Below are positions 1 to 8,288 of a stretch of DNA of 64,000 nt, one piece after another; position 1 is the stretch's first letter, and every line of letters starts with the position of its first letter. Made by a program: the position numbers and the translations under genes. Source of the DNA: Thermohalobaculum sp039180675 (GTDB taxonomy: Bacteria; Pseudomonadota; Alphaproteobacteria; Rhodobacterales; Rhodobacteraceae). Under the pieces are notes generated by a model. It was not told the origin of the DNA. It saw only the letters and a program-made list of their open reading frames with translations, and ran no database searches. The DNA lies in contig JBCDDC010000014.1 of NCBI GenBank assembly GCA_039180675.1, forward strand, positions 1 through 64,000. The letters run 5' to 3'.

Positions 1-603
1 ATCTTCAGTCAGCCGCTCCAAATGGTTTCTAACCGAAATGGATGCGTCGTTCAGGTACCACTCCAATTCGTGAGCAAGTTTCTCATGGCGGCTAAAGTCC
101 TCGAAGAGAAGCAGATCAAAATTCCACCGCTTGTATTCACCCGTCTTCTTGTACTCGTCATCCGGCTTGGTTTTCATCAACTCAAAAAAAGGGCGTTCCG
201 ACAGATCCGGCATTTCTGGTGGCCGCCGCGTTGGATGTGTCGATACATCGGACTCGACGTAGATAACCTTGTGCGAGAACTTCGCATTGTTGAGGTACTC
301 CTCGAAAAGTCCCTCGTGGAAGAAAAACAATGTGCCTGTTCTGGGCATCTCGGGATAAGCGGCGACCGGTGGAATCTGGGCGAGGTTGATCTGTCCGAGG
401 AAGCGCATCGGGGTGCCACCGCTCACTTCGTCCCAAGGCCACTCGATCTCCGGCCGCAGGGTGGGACGCCCGCCGAGCCAACAGCCGGGGAGGCCGGGAT
501 CGTCGGGATAGAGCGTCTTGTTCAACAGGATACCAGGCCTGCGGCAGCGGAACAGCATCGCGTCGATCTCGGTCTGGGTCGGCTCTCTCGGACTGTCAGT
601 CAC
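1..603 (-). CDS. DUF1963 (YwqG-like) protein, C-terminus cut by window edge
   Basis: The frame is open for 201 codons from a GTG at 603 to base 1, so the C-terminus lies outside the window. The protein carries the DUF1963/YwqG signature: a WPWDEV block followed by PMRFLGQINLAQIP (about residues 55-80) and a TLFFFHEG strand. The family is widespread and its biochemical role is unknown. The start is set by a GTGA overlap with the stop of the upstream GFA gene, which suggests translational coupling as the last visible gene of the cobN transcription unit. Confidence 0.8.
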   Translation of the reverse strand, partial: MTDSPREPTQTEIDAMLFRCRRPGILLNKTLYPDDPGLPGCWLGGRPTLRPEIEWPWDEVSGGTPMRFLGQINLAQIPPVAAYPEMPRTGTLFFFHEGLFEEYLNNAKFSHKVIYVESDVSTHPTRRPPEMPDLSERPFFELMKTKPDDEYKKTGEYKRWNFDLLLFEDFSRHEKLAHELEWYLNDASISVRNHLERLTED

Positions 604-1001
604 CCTTTCGCCTCCTCGTTCGAGCCGTGGATTATTGGCAGATCGTCGGTGAGCGGCAACCAGGGGATGCGCTCGCCGTGGTGGGTGTGGAGCGTGGGGG
701 TGTATTGGGATGGGTCCTCGAGGCTGCCGGCGTAGAGGAAGATCTCGTCCGGGAAGGCCTCGCCGCGGAAGGCCAGTGGCGAGCCGCAGCGGGGGCAGAA
801 CAGGCGCTCGACCCCGGGGGAGGAGCGGTAGATCGCGGGGGCGGGACCCGCCCATGTGACGCCCGAGCGGAGCGCGCCGATGCAGGCGACCACGGGGGCG
901 GAGCAGGCGCGCCGGCAGCTCTCGCAATGGCAGAGCGCGTTCCAGGTGGGCTTGCCCGCGTAGGCCCAGGTGATGTCGCCACAGAGGCAGCGTCCCTTCA
1001 T
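600..1001 (-). CDS. GFA/CENP-V family zinc protein
   Basis: 133 aa. Zinc-binding cysteines of the glutathione-dependent formaldehyde-activating (GFA) family are all present: C5 and C7, C24/C26/C29 (CHCESC) and C69/C72 (CPRCGSP). The family binds one or two zinc ions; the proteins are usually annotated as S-(hydroxymethyl)glutathione synthase-like, but for most members no activity is proven. It follows the phosphatase gene by 10 bases and overlaps the DUF1963 gene by four. A second, more divergent GFA gene is at 29982-30407. Confidence 0.85.
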   Translation of the reverse strand: MKGRCLCGDITWAYAGKPTWNALCHCESCRRACSAPVVACIGALRSGVTWAGPAPAIYRSSPGVERLFCPRCGSPLAFRGEAFPDEIFLYAGSLEDPSQYTPTLHTHHGERIPWLPLTDDLPIIHGSNEEAKG

Positions 1002-1011
1002 CGGTGTCTCC

Positions 1012-1332
1012 TCAGCGCAGATGCGGCTCGACCTTCTGTTTCAGCTCATAGATCAAATCGTCCGCCATGAAACTGTAACGGTCGCGGATGGCGAGGTTGA
1101 TGACCCGTTTGCCGTCGAGCATGCGGCCGAAGGCATCGCCGAGGCGGGTGCGGTGGCGCTGCTCCATGACGAAGATGACGTCCGCCCATTCGATCTGATC
1201 GGCGGAGAGGGCGTCATCGGCGTCCCGGCTGATCCCGCCGAAATCGGTGGCGAGCCCGTCACGCGAGAAGATCTGCGCTGCCGTGGGGCTGCGCGCCCGG
1301 CCTTTGCCGCAGATGAAGAGGAGGCGCCTCAC
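1012..1332 (-). CDS. Low-molecular-weight protein-tyrosine-phosphatase-like protein
   Basis: 106 aa from a GTG at 1332 that overlaps the GNAT stop as GTGA. The N-terminus LLFICGKGRARSPTA contains the phosphatase loop C-x5-R-S (C8, R14, S15), and the C-terminal half has an Asp in IRDRY that could act as general acid. It is shorter than classical LMW phosphatases (about 150 aa) and belongs to the compact type found in many Rhodobacterales. A longer open frame runs upstream but is a shadow of the GNAT gene. Substrate unknown. Confidence 0.8.
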   Translation of the reverse strand: MRRLLFICGKGRARSPTAAQIFSRDGLATDFGGISRDADDALSADQIEWADVIFVMEQRHRTRLGDAFGRMLDGKRVINLAIRDRYSFMADDLIYELKQKVEPHLR

Positions 1333-1796
1333 AGGGCTTTTCTTATGGTGATCGAGGTCGGGCGGTCGAAGCCGGGGTGGGCGGTCTCGGCGGTTTTGGT
1401 GAAGCCGAGGCGGGTGAAGGCGGTGTGGTTTTCGGTGAGCTCGATCCGGGTCTGGAGTTCGAGGGCGGTCTGGCCGTTCTGCCGGGCGCGGGTTTCGGCG
1501 GCGGTGACGAGGGCGCGGCCGATGCCCTTTCCCTGGTGGCCCGGGTCGATGGCGATCTTGCCGAGATAGAGGGTCTCGCCCTGGGCCTTGGCGAAGAGGC
1601 AGCCGATCAGGTTTGGGTTGGTGGCGAGGAGGACGGTCTCGTCCTCCGCCTTTCGGGCGAGGCACTCAGGGCTCATCCGGGTGAGCGAGGAGGGCGGGTT
1701 GATCCGGCCCTCCATGAAGCCGAAGGCGCGGGTGAGAAGCGCGTGGAGGGCGGGCCAGTCGGTGCCCGGGCCAGCCTCGGTGATCCGGAGCGTCAT
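1329..1796 (-). CDS. GNAT-family N-acetyltransferase
   Basis: 155 aa. The acetyl-CoA binding motif A is clear: LGKIAIDPGHQGKGIGRAL (about residues 78-96, Q/R-x-x-G-x-G/A pattern), followed by motif B around NHTAFTRLGF. Start is the ATG at 1796, which overlaps the cobN stop codon (ATGA), so it is cotranslated with cobN. The acceptor substrate is not deducible; the position directly behind cobN is shared by the next genes through four-base overlaps. Confidence 0.85.
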   Translation of the reverse strand: MTLRITEAGPGTDWPALHALLTRAFGFMEGRINPPSSLTRMSPECLARKAEDETVLLATNPNLIGCLFAKAQGETLYLGKIAIDPGHQGKGIGRALVTAAETRARQNGQTALELQTRIELTENHTAFTRLGFTKTAETAHPGFDRPTSITIRKAL

Positions 1797-4700
1797 TGGA
1801 GCAGCCCCTCGATGCGCGCCCGGGCCGAATTGGCGCGGGGGGACCAGAGGCCGCGGTCGATGGCTTCCTGCAGGCGCTCGGCGATTTCGCGGAGCGCTGC
1901 CGGGTTTGCCTCGGCAATGAAATCGCGGATCTGGTCGTCCTCCAGCACCGCGTCGTGGACGAGGTCGAAATGGCGGGATTTGACGGCTCCGGTGGTGGCG
2001 GCGAAGGCGAACATGTAGTCGATGGTGGCGGCTATCTCGAAGGCGCCCTTGTAGCCGTGGCGCTGGACGCCAGCGAGCCATTTCGGGTTCACGACGCGGG
2101 AGCGGACCACGCGGCCGATCTCGTCTTCGAGGGTGCGGATCACCGGCCGCTCCGGCCGGGAATGGTCGTTGTGATAGACCGTGGGCGCGTTCCCGGAGAG
2201 GTGTTTGACCGCTGCCGCGGCGCCGCCTTCGAACTGGTAGTAGTCATCGCTGTCGAGCAGGTCATGCTCGCGGTTGTCCTGGTTCTGGACGACCGCCTGG
2301 GCCTGGCCGAGGCGGGTCTCGAAGAGCTGGCGTTCGCGCAGACCCTCCTTGCCCGCGCCGTAGGCATAGCCGCCCCATTCGAGATAGGCCTCGGCGAGGT
2401 CGGCTTGCGCGTCCCAAAGCCGTTCGTCGATCATCGCCTGAAGGCCTGCGCCATAGGCGCCGGGTTTGGAGCCGAAGACGCGGAACCCGGCGCGCTCGTC
2501 GCCGCCCTCGGCGCGGAACCGGCTGGCGGCGGGGTTCATCTCGGCAGGCTCGTCGAGGGCCATGACGGCGCGGGCAGCCGAGTCCACCAGCGCGATCTGG
2601 GCCGGGAAGGCATCGCGGAAGAAGCCGGAGACGCGGAGCGTGACATCGACGCGGGGGCGGGCGAGGTGGTCGAGCGGGATGATCTCGAAGCCCGTCACCC
2701 GGCGGCTCGCCTGGTCCCATTGCGGGCGGACACCCATGAGCGCGAGTGCCTGGGCGATGTCGTCGCCGCCCGTGCGCATGTTGGAGGTGCCCCAGGCGGT
2801 GACGACCATGGTTTTCGGCCAGTCGCCATGGTCCTGCAGGAAGCGCTCGACCAGGAGCGAGGCGGAGTGCCAGCCGAGCGTGTAGGCCGCAGGCGTCGGG
2901 ACGGCGCGGCTGTCGACCGAGTAGAAGTTGCGGCCCGTGGGCAGGACATCCGGGCGGCCGCGCGTGGGGGCGCCGGAGGGGCCGGGGGGGATGAAGCGGC
3001 CGTCGAGGCCGGCGAGGAGCGCCTCGCGCTCGGCTTCGCCGCATGAACGGAGCGTTGGGCGGAGATCGCCGTCGATCCAGTCGAGCACGTCGCTGGTGCG
3101 GGTCCAGCCGGGATCCTGGGGAGCTCCTGCGACGAGAGCGCTCGCGAGCGCCTCCAGCCGCTCCACGGCATCGCCATTGGTGCGATAGGCCGGACGGGCC
3201 GCGCCCTCCCCTGAGAGGGCAGTGCCGGGTGTCGATGTCGCGCTTACCCACCCGCCCGTCCGCGGCCCGTCCGCGTGCGCTGGATCGAGGTTTGCGAGGG
3301 TGGGATTGGCGGGGGCCGGAGCGCCGAGATCGCAGTCGAGCGGGTCGAACGCCTCTGGATCGCAGCCGAGGTCGCGGGCGAGGGCGCGGATGAGCGAGGC
3401 GTTCGCGCCCTTGCCGTCGCCCCGAGGGACCCGGGCGAGGGCCACGAGCAGGTCGGTTTCCAGCCGGCCCTCGGGCGCTGTGCCGAAGATATGCAGCCCG
3501 TCGCGGATCTGCGCCTCTTTGAGCTCGCAGAGATAGGTGTCGAGCCGGGCCAGCGCATCATCCTCGGCCATCTCCGGCGTGATCCCGGCGTCTTCCTCGA
3601 GCTGCGCGGCGGCGACGGCGGCGCGGATCTGGCGGCGGAGATGGTCGAGACGGCGGGGGTCGACACCGGCGGCCTCGTAGTACTCGTCGACCAGCGCTTC
3701 GAGCTCCTTGAGGGGCCCGTAGGTCTCGGCCCGGGTCAGGGGCGGGGTGAGGTGGTCGATGATCGCTGCTTGCGCCCGGCGCTTGGCCTGCGTGCCCTCG
3801 CCCGGATCGTTTACGATGAAGGGGTAGAGGTGGGGCGTGGGGCCGAAGACGGCCTCCGGGAAGCAGCTCTCGGACAGCGCGACGGCCTTGCCGGGCAGCC
3901 ATTCGAGATTGCCGTGCTTGCCGAGGTGGACGATGGCGTCGGCGCCGAATTCGTGGCGGATCCAGGCGTAGAAGGCGAAGTAGTTGTGCGGGGGGACGAG
4001 ATCGGGGCTGTGGTAGCTCTCGACCGGGTCGATGTTGTAGCCCCGGGCGGGCTGGATGCCGAGGATGACGTTGCCGTGCTCGAGGATCGAGAGGGCGAAG
4101 CCGTCAGGGCCGCAGAACGGGTCGTTCTCGGGGGCGCCCCAGCGGGTCTCGACCGGCTCCTTCACATCCCAGGGAAGGTTCGACCAGAAGGCGCGGTAGG
4201 CGTCGAGCGACAGGCGCGCGCCGCCGGTGCGCCGGGCGCGGTCGGCGAGCCAGTTGGTCGGGCCGGACTGGATCGCCTGCATCAACTCGGCGGATGTTTG
4301 GGGTGCGTTTTCAACGCGATAGCCTGCCCCGGCGAGGGAGGCGAGCGTGTCGACCGCGCTTTGCGGCGTGTCGAGGCCGACGCCGTTGGCGAGCCGTCCG
4401 TCCTTGTTCGGGTAGTTCGCAAGGATGAGCGCAATCTTGCGCTCGGCCGGGGATTTGCGCGCGAGGCGGGCCCAGGCGGCGGCGAGTTGGGCGGTGAAGG
4501 CGATGCGCGTGCCCTCGGCCCGGTAGGTCGCGATGCGGCATTGGGTGGCCTCGTCGAAGAAGGCTTCGCCCTTGAAGCTGATGGCGCGGGCGAGGATCCG
4601 CCCGTCGACCTCCGGCAGGGCGACATTCATGGCGATGTCGCGGGCTGAGAGGCCATTGAGCCCCTCGCGCCAGCCCTCTTCGGTGCCACCGGCGAGGACG

Positions 4701-5575
4701 CATTGCAGGACGGGGACGCCGGGGGTGTCGAGCGGGGTCGCGCTCCAGCCCGATTGCGGGGAGGAGACCGCGAAGGAGGTGGTGTTGAGGATCACCGTGG
4801 GCGGGGCATCGGTGAGGATCTGCGCAAGCGTCGCGGCGGAGACCGGATCCTTGAGCGAGGCGACGAAGACTGGCAGCGGGTTGAGCTCCTCGCTGATCAG
4901 GGCCCGGGTCAGGCGGTTGATAGGATTGAGGCCAGCGCCCTGGACAAGCGCGCGGTAGAAGACGATGGGGATGACCGGCGCATCCGGGTTGCGCCAGCCG
5001 GCGCGGACGGTGGCGAGATCGGCGATGCCGGTGCCGGGCCAGTAGATCCCGGCACGGAGCAGCGGGCGGGCGGGCTCCGGGCGCGGGGTGCCCCCCATGA
5101 TCGCCTGGCAGCAGCGCAGGAAGTTGGTGGCATTCTCTGGCCCGCCCTCGACGAGGTAGGACCAGAGCTGGGCGTAGTCCTCATTGCGGACGGTCGAGAC
5201 CCGGGCGAGGGCGGCGTCCGGCTTGTCGTCGCCCGGGAGAGCGGCGAAGGGGATACCTGCTGCGCCGAGCCGGGCGGCGAATTGTTCGAGCCCGTAGGGC
5301 CAGTAGCCCTCGCCGCCGAGGACGCGGGCGATGACGAGCTTTGCCTTGGTGGCCGTGTCGTCGAGGTATTTGTCGACCGACATCGGGTGGGTGAGGTGGA
5401 GGAGCGAGGCGAGGCGCATGTCGGGCGGGCTGGACATCTCGGTGCGCGCTTCGGAGAGGGCGGCAAGCTCGGTATCGGCGGCGGTGATGACGATCAGATC
5501 GGCCGGGGTCTGCGCCAGGTCGATGGCCTCGGAACCATCGGTGATCTCGCCCGGTTGCGCGAGGAGGAGGTGCAT
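1793..5575 (-). CDS. cobN: Cobaltochelatase large subunit CobN
   Basis: 1260 aa. CobN is the ATP-dependent chelatase subunit that, with CobS and CobT, inserts cobalt into hydrogenobyrinate a,c-diamide in the aerobic B12 pathway. It is collinear with CobN/BchH-type chelatases, including HLGKHGNLEWLPGK near residue 550. Start chosen at ATG 5575, giving MHLLLAQPGE; the open frame extends 97 codons upstream but that part is low-complexity intergenic repeat sequence. About residues 769-795 (GPRTGGWVS...ARPA) are encoded by an 81-bp palindromic element that also occurs between genes (see repeats). cobS and cobT are not in the window. Confidence 0.95.
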   Translation of the reverse strand: MHLLLAQPGEITDGSEAIDLAQTPADLIVITAADTELAALSEARTEMSSPPDMRLASLLHLTHPMSVDKYLDDTATKAKLVIARVLGGEGYWPYGLEQFAARLGAAGIPFAALPGDDKPDAALARVSTVRNEDYAQLWSYLVEGGPENATNFLRCCQAIMGGTPRPEPARPLLRAGIYWPGTGIADLATVRAGWRNPDAPVIPIVFYRALVQGAGLNPINRLTRALISEELNPLPVFVASLKDPVSAATLAQILTDAPPTVILNTTSFAVSSPQSGWSATPLDTPGVPVLQCVLAGGTEEGWREGLNGLSARDIAMNVALPEVDGRILARAISFKGEAFFDEATQCRIATYRAEGTRIAFTAQLAAAWARLARKSPAERKIALILANYPNKDGRLANGVGLDTPQSAVDTLASLAGAGYRVENAPQTSAELMQAIQSGPTNWLADRARRTGGARLSLDAYRAFWSNLPWDVKEPVETRWGAPENDPFCGPDGFALSILEHGNVILGIQPARGYNIDPVESYHSPDLVPPHNYFAFYAWIRHEFGADAIVHLGKHGNLEWLPGKAVALSESCFPEAVFGPTPHLYPFIVNDPGEGTQAKRRAQAAIIDHLTPPLTRAETYGPLKELEALVDEYYEAAGVDPRRLDHLRRQIRAAVAAAQLEEDAGITPEMAEDDALARLDTYLCELKEAQIRDGLHIFGTAPEGRLETDLLVALARVPRGDGKGANASLIRALARDLGCDPEAFDPLDCDLGAPAPANPTLANLDPAHADGPRTGGWVSATSTPGTALSGEGAARPAYRTNGDAVERLEALASALVAGAPQDPGWTRTSDVLDWIDGDLRPTLRSCGEAEREALLAGLDGRFIPPGPSGAPTRGRPDVLPTGRNFYSVDSRAVPTPAAYTLGWHSASLLVERFLQDHGDWPKTMVVTAWGTSNMRTGGDDIAQALALMGVRPQWDQASRRVTGFEIIPLDHLARPRVDVTLRVSGFFRDAFPAQIALVDSAARAVMALDEPAEMNPAASRFRAEGGDERAGFRVFGSKPGAYGAGLQAMIDERLWDAQADLAEAYLEWGGYAYGAGKEGLRERQLFETRLGQAQAVVQNQDNREHDLLDSDDYYQFEGGAAAAVKHLSGNAPTVYHNDHSRPERPVIRTLEDEIGRVVRSRVVNPKWLAGVQRHGYKGAFEIAATIDYMFAFAATTGAVKSRHFDLVHDAVLEDDQIRDFIAEANPAALREIAERLQEAIDRGLWSPRANSARARIEGLLQ
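3192..3272 (-). repeat. 81-bp palindromic element, copy A, in frame inside cobN
   Basis: Arms GGACGGGCCGCG and CGCGGCCCGTCC form a perfect 12-bp inverted repeat. On the minus strand the internal block GACGGGCGGGTGGG and the right part CTCAGGGGAGGGCGCGGCC match copies B and C at the same offsets. Length is exactly 81 nt, i.e. 27 codons, so cobN stays open. Confidence 0.85.
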
Positions 5576-5589
5576 CAGGCGAGCGGCGC

Positions 5590-5670
5590 GGAGCGGCCGC
5601 GCCCTCCCATGAGAAGCCTCAGCGGGGTGGAGATGCCGGGGATGCCCACCCGCCCGGGCGCGGCCGCTCC
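5590..5670 (-). repeat. 81-bp palindromic element, copy B, between cobN and GNAT gene
   Basis: Arms GGAGCGGCCGCGCC / GGCGCGGCCGCTCC; the inverted repeat extends outward to 18 bp (5586-5603 with 5657-5674). It aligns without gaps to copy A over 81 nt on the same strand. The stem bases that differ between A and B change on both arms together, so pairing is kept. Confidence 0.85.
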
Positions 5671-5681
5671 GCGCGCGGGGT

Positions 5682-6146
5682 TCACAGGTGTTTCTCCATG
5701 AAGACGCTGGAGCCGTTCTCTTCGTAGGCGCCGAAAGGGCCGCGCCGGGCATAGCCGAGGCGGGTGTAGAAGCGGATGGCCTCTGGGCTGGCTTTGCCGG
5801 TCTCGAGGCGGATGAGGTTGTGGTTTCCGTCGCGGGCGATGTTCTCAAGCCCCGTGACGATAGCATCAGCGATGCCTGTGCCGCGGGCGGATCTGGTGAC
5901 GAAGATCCGCTTCAGCTCTGCATAGCCGCTGAGCGATGCAACGCCGCCGCATCCGACTGGCGTGCCGTTACGATAGGCAGTCACGAAGGCGACGCCCGCA
6001 TCAATCAACTCGTCCGGCGAGAAGGCGTAGCGCACCTCGGGCGGGTAGAGGGATGCAAGCTCCGCCTCGCTCTCACCGATCATGGCCAGCGCGTCCGCGC
6101 TGAGCGCGTGATCGCGGCGGAGTTCGATCGGGCCCATCTTGGCCAT
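5682..6146 (-). CDS. GNAT-family N-acetyltransferase
   Basis: 154 aa. Motif A appears as LKRIFVTRSARGTGIADAI (about residues 87-105) and motif B as EAIRFYTRLGYARRGPFG near the C-terminus, typical of small GNAT enzymes. It lies between cobW and cobN on the same strand, separated on both sides by copies of the 81-bp palindromic element (B and C). No acceptor can be assigned; membership in the B12 transcription unit is by position only. Confidence 0.85.
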   Translation of the reverse strand: MAKMGPIELRRDHALSADALAMIGESEAELASLYPPEVRYAFSPDELIDAGVAFVTAYRNGTPVGCGGVASLSGYAELKRIFVTRSARGTGIADAIVTGLENIARDGNHNLIRLETGKASPEAIRFYTRLGYARRGPFGAYEENGSSVFMEKHL

Positions 6147-6160
6147 CTCAGAGCAGCGGA

Positions 6161-6241
6161 GGTCCGCCCGCGCCCGGGCGGGTGGGGAGGCTGGAAGGCG
6201 CCATTCCGCGCAGGTCTTGCAGGGGCGGGCGTGGGCGGGCC
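6161..6241 (+). repeat. 81-bp palindromic element, copy C, between GNAT gene and cobW
   Basis: Same length as copies A and B but in the opposite orientation. Arms GGTCCGCCCGCGCCC and GGGCGTGGGCGGGCC pair over 15 positions with one G-T. The block GCGCCCGGGCGGGTGGG is shared with copy B at the same offset; the centre is diverged. Confidence 0.75.
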
Positions 6242-6248
6242 GGCGGGG

Positions 6249-7307
6249 TCATCCGGTCAGTGCTTCCGTGATAGCGGCTTGGTCTAGGCCATGCAGGCCG
6301 ATGACGACCAGCCGGGTTTCGCGAGCCTCCGCGCCGAAGGGCCGATCGAAATAGCTTTCGATCCTTGGCCCCACCGCCTGGATCACCTGGCGCATCGGTT
6401 TGCCGGTGACGGCCGCAAAGCCCTTGAGCCTGAGGATACCATGATCGGCGATCACCGATTTCAGCCGGTCGAGGAAGGCGCCGGTGTCGCTGATCTCGCC
6501 GAGTGAGACGTGAAAGCTCTCGAACTCGTCATGGCCATGTTCGTGCTCATGGTCATGATGGTCGTCTTCATCGTGGTGGTGATGATGGTGATGCACCTCG
6601 TGGCGGCTGGCGAGATCATCCTCGGCGCCGATGCCGAGCCCGAGCAGCACGTCGGCGCCGAGCCCTTCCACTGTGGAATGCAGGAACCGGACGCCGTTTC
6701 GAGTGCGGGCGCCGAGATCGCCCTGGACCTGTTCGACCTCAGGCGTGTCGAGCTGATCGGTCTTGGAGAGGACGATCATGTCGGCGCAGGCGAGCTGATC
6801 TTCGAAGAGTTCGGAGAGCGGGGTCTCGTGATCGAGGCTCTCATCCGCCGCGCGCTGGGCCTCGAGCGCCGCGTCATTGGCCGAGAACTGGCCTGCGGCG
6901 GTAGCCGGGCTGTCGACCACGGTCACGACGCCGTCGACGGTGACGCGGGTGCGGATCTCCGGCCAGTTGAAGGCGCGCACCAGCGGTTGGGGCAGGGCGA
7001 GGCCCGAGGTCTCGATCACGATATGGTCGGGCGGACTGTCGCGACCGAGCAGCTTTTCCATCGTGGGGATGAAATCATCGGCGACCGTGCAGCAGATGCA
7101 GCCGTTGGAAAGCTCGATGATGTCATCCTCGGCGCAGGTCGCATCGCCGCAGCCTTTCAGCACCTCGCCATCGACGCCGATATCGCCGAACTCGTTGATC
7201 ACCAGCGCGATGCGTTTGCCGTTGGCCTTGGCGAGGAGGTTGCGAATCAGGGTCGTCTTTCCGGCGCCGAGAAAGCCGGTGATGACGGTGGCGGGGATTT
7301 TGGCCAT
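6249..7307 (-). CDS. cobW: CobW-family GTP-binding metallochaperone
   Basis: 352 aa. Walker A GFLGAGKTT at residues 11-19, the metal-binding CICC in ELSNGCICCTV, and a long His/Asp/Glu-rich stretch (about residues 245-280, seven consecutive His) are hallmarks of COG0523 CobW-type G3E GTPases, which deliver metal to target proteins; in B12 clusters they are thought to supply cobalt to CobNST. Start is ATG 7307 (MAKIPATVIT), 22 bases after bluB; 35 extra upstream codons are not supported. Confidence 0.93.
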   Translation of the reverse strand: MAKIPATVITGFLGAGKTTLIRNLLAKANGKRIALVINEFGDIGVDGEVLKGCGDATCAEDDIIELSNGCICCTVADDFIPTMEKLLGRDSPPDHIVIETSGLALPQPLVRAFNWPEIRTRVTVDGVVTVVDSPATAAGQFSANDAALEAQRAADESLDHETPLSELFEDQLACADMIVLSKTDQLDTPEVEQVQGDLGARTRNGVRFLHSTVEGLGADVLLGLGIGAEDDLASRHEVHHHHHHHDEDDHHDHEHEHGHDEFESFHVSLGEISDTGAFLDRLKSVIADHGILRLKGFAAVTGKPMRQVIQAVGPRIESYFDRPFGAEARETRLVVIGLHGLDQAAITEALTG

Positions 7308-7329
7308 GGAGTGCCTCGGATTTTCAGGA

Positions 7330-8013
7330 TTACACGGTTTTGATGGTCGGGGGCTGGCGGGTCTCCCAGCCAGCGCGGTCAAGCTCGGGGTCGGTGTGCT
7401 CTTCCTCCGCATAGCCGAGGCAGAGATAGGCGATCAGGTGCCAGTCTTCCGGGGCGCCGAGATCCTCGCAGAGCCGGTTCGGGTCGAGGATCGAGACCCA
7501 GCCGAGGCCGAGACCTTCGGCGCGCGCGGCGAGCCAGAGCTGCATGACCGCACAGACGCAGGAGTAGCGGCGCATCTCTGGCATGGTCGCGGTGCCGAGG
7601 CCCTCGCCCTTCTCGCCCGCCTCGTCGCAGAAGACGGCGATCTGGACCGGGGCCTCCTGCATGCCCGAGAGTTTGAGGCCGGCGTAGATCTGCTGGCGCT
7701 CGCCTTCGTAGCCATCGAGGGCCTGGGCGTTGGCGCAGCGGAAATTGCCGAGGGCGGCGGCGCGGGCCTTGGCGCTCTCGACCATCACGAACCGCCAGGG
7801 CTCGGAGAGACCGACAGAGGGCGCTGCCCCAGCCTGGGCGAGCAGGCGGGTCACGATTTCTGCTGGGACCGGATCGCGGCGAAAGCGGCGCACGTCACGG
7901 CGCCAGCGGAACAGCCGGTCGAGCGCCGCGCGGAACGCAGCGTCGAAGACGGGGGGCGCAGGCTCTTGGCCCGGAGGGTATCCTTCACTGTTACGAGGCG
8001 ATGAGCGGGTCAT
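7330..8013 (-). CDS. bluB: 5,6-dimethylbenzimidazole synthase BluB
   Basis: 227 aa nitroreductase-fold flavoenzyme. BluB cleaves reduced FMN with oxygen to make 5,6-dimethylbenzimidazole, the lower ligand of B12. The signature RRDVRRFRRDPVP and SVGLSEPWRFV is present, as is the C-terminal GLGLGWVSILDP. It is the first intact gene below the B12 riboswitch. Its start overlaps the end of a short cbtA remnant in another frame, so its N-terminus may be affected by the same deletion; the first 25 residues are not typical. Confidence 0.92.
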   Translation of the reverse strand: MTRSSPRNSEGYPPGQEPAPPVFDAAFRAALDRLFRWRRDVRRFRRDPVPAEIVTRLLAQAGAAPSVGLSEPWRFVMVESAKARAAALGNFRCANAQALDGYEGERQQIYAGLKLSGMQEAPVQIAVFCDEAGEKGEGLGTATMPEMRRYSCVCAVMQLWLAARAEGLGLGWVSILDPNRLCEDLGAPEDWHLIAYLCLGYAEEEHTDPELDRAGWETRQPPTIKTV

Positions 8014-8125
8014 GGTGCGTCGTCATCTGTTCCGGTTGCGGCGCTGCCTGCGCTGCGCTTATGGCGGAGATCAGCCCCTCTGAAAAGCCAGCGAATAGCG
8101 CGCCAGCCGCGATCCGCATGAACAT
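7991..8125 (-). pseudogene. cbtA: cbtA remnant (cobalt transporter subunit), truncated to 44 codons
   Basis: The frame starts MFMRIAAGALFAGFSEGLIS, matching the first transmembrane segment of CbtA (a multi-spanning cobalt transporter of over 200 aa), and stops after 44 codons, running into the bluB start region. It begins 3 bases after the stop of the CbtB-like frame, the usual cbtB-cbtA order. I infer a deletion that removed nearly all of cbtA. Similarity is short, so a chance match is possible. Confidence 0.45.
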
Positions 8126-8128
8126 CGC

Positions 8129-8275
8129 TCAGGGGCAGGAGCAGCAGGTCGCCCGACGCTCGTCGCGGGCCGTGTCAAGAGTGGCTGCTTGCAGGTGCCC
8201 GAGCCCGATCAGAGCGGTTGCGGCGGTGCCAAGGATCGGCGGGGCGCCGGTGGCCATGGTGCTTTTCGTGGTCAT
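8129..8275 (-). CDS. cbtB: Small CbtB-like protein, possibly degenerate
   Basis: 48 aa with one hydrophobic segment (LGTAATALIGLGHLQAATL) and a cysteine-rich tail (RRATCCSCP). CbtB proteins are about 60 aa, have a single membrane helix and end in a metal-binding HxxRHxxxFPCH-type tail; here the overall shape fits but the His residues of the tail are missing. A GAAGGAG ribosome site lies upstream and the gene directly follows the B12 riboswitch, as cbtB commonly does. It may be a decayed copy. Confidence 0.45.
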   Translation of the reverse strand: MTTKSTMATGAPPILGTAATALIGLGHLQAATLDTARDERRATCCSCP

Positions 8276-8288
8276 TCCATGCTCCTTC

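Noticed and set aside
1012..1665. 217-codon open frame on the minus strand over the phosphatase gene
   Set aside because: Its first half is a shadow of the GNAT gene; only the last 106 codons match the phosphatase fold, starting at a GTG that overlaps the GNAT stop.
1796..3046. Long plus-strand frames opposite cobN, up to 457 codons
   Set aside because: Arg/Gly/Ala-rich shadows typical of GC-rich DNA; cobN on the other strand is a full-length known protein.
6560..6600. Low-complexity repeat (CAT/ATG-rich) that might be a microsatellite or CRISPR-like repeat
   Set aside because: It is the codon run for the His-rich metal-binding loop of CobW.
6503..8004. Plus-strand frames opposite cobW and bluB, including a 375-codon frame
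   Set aside because: No ribosome sites or family motifs; both opposite genes are confidently identified.
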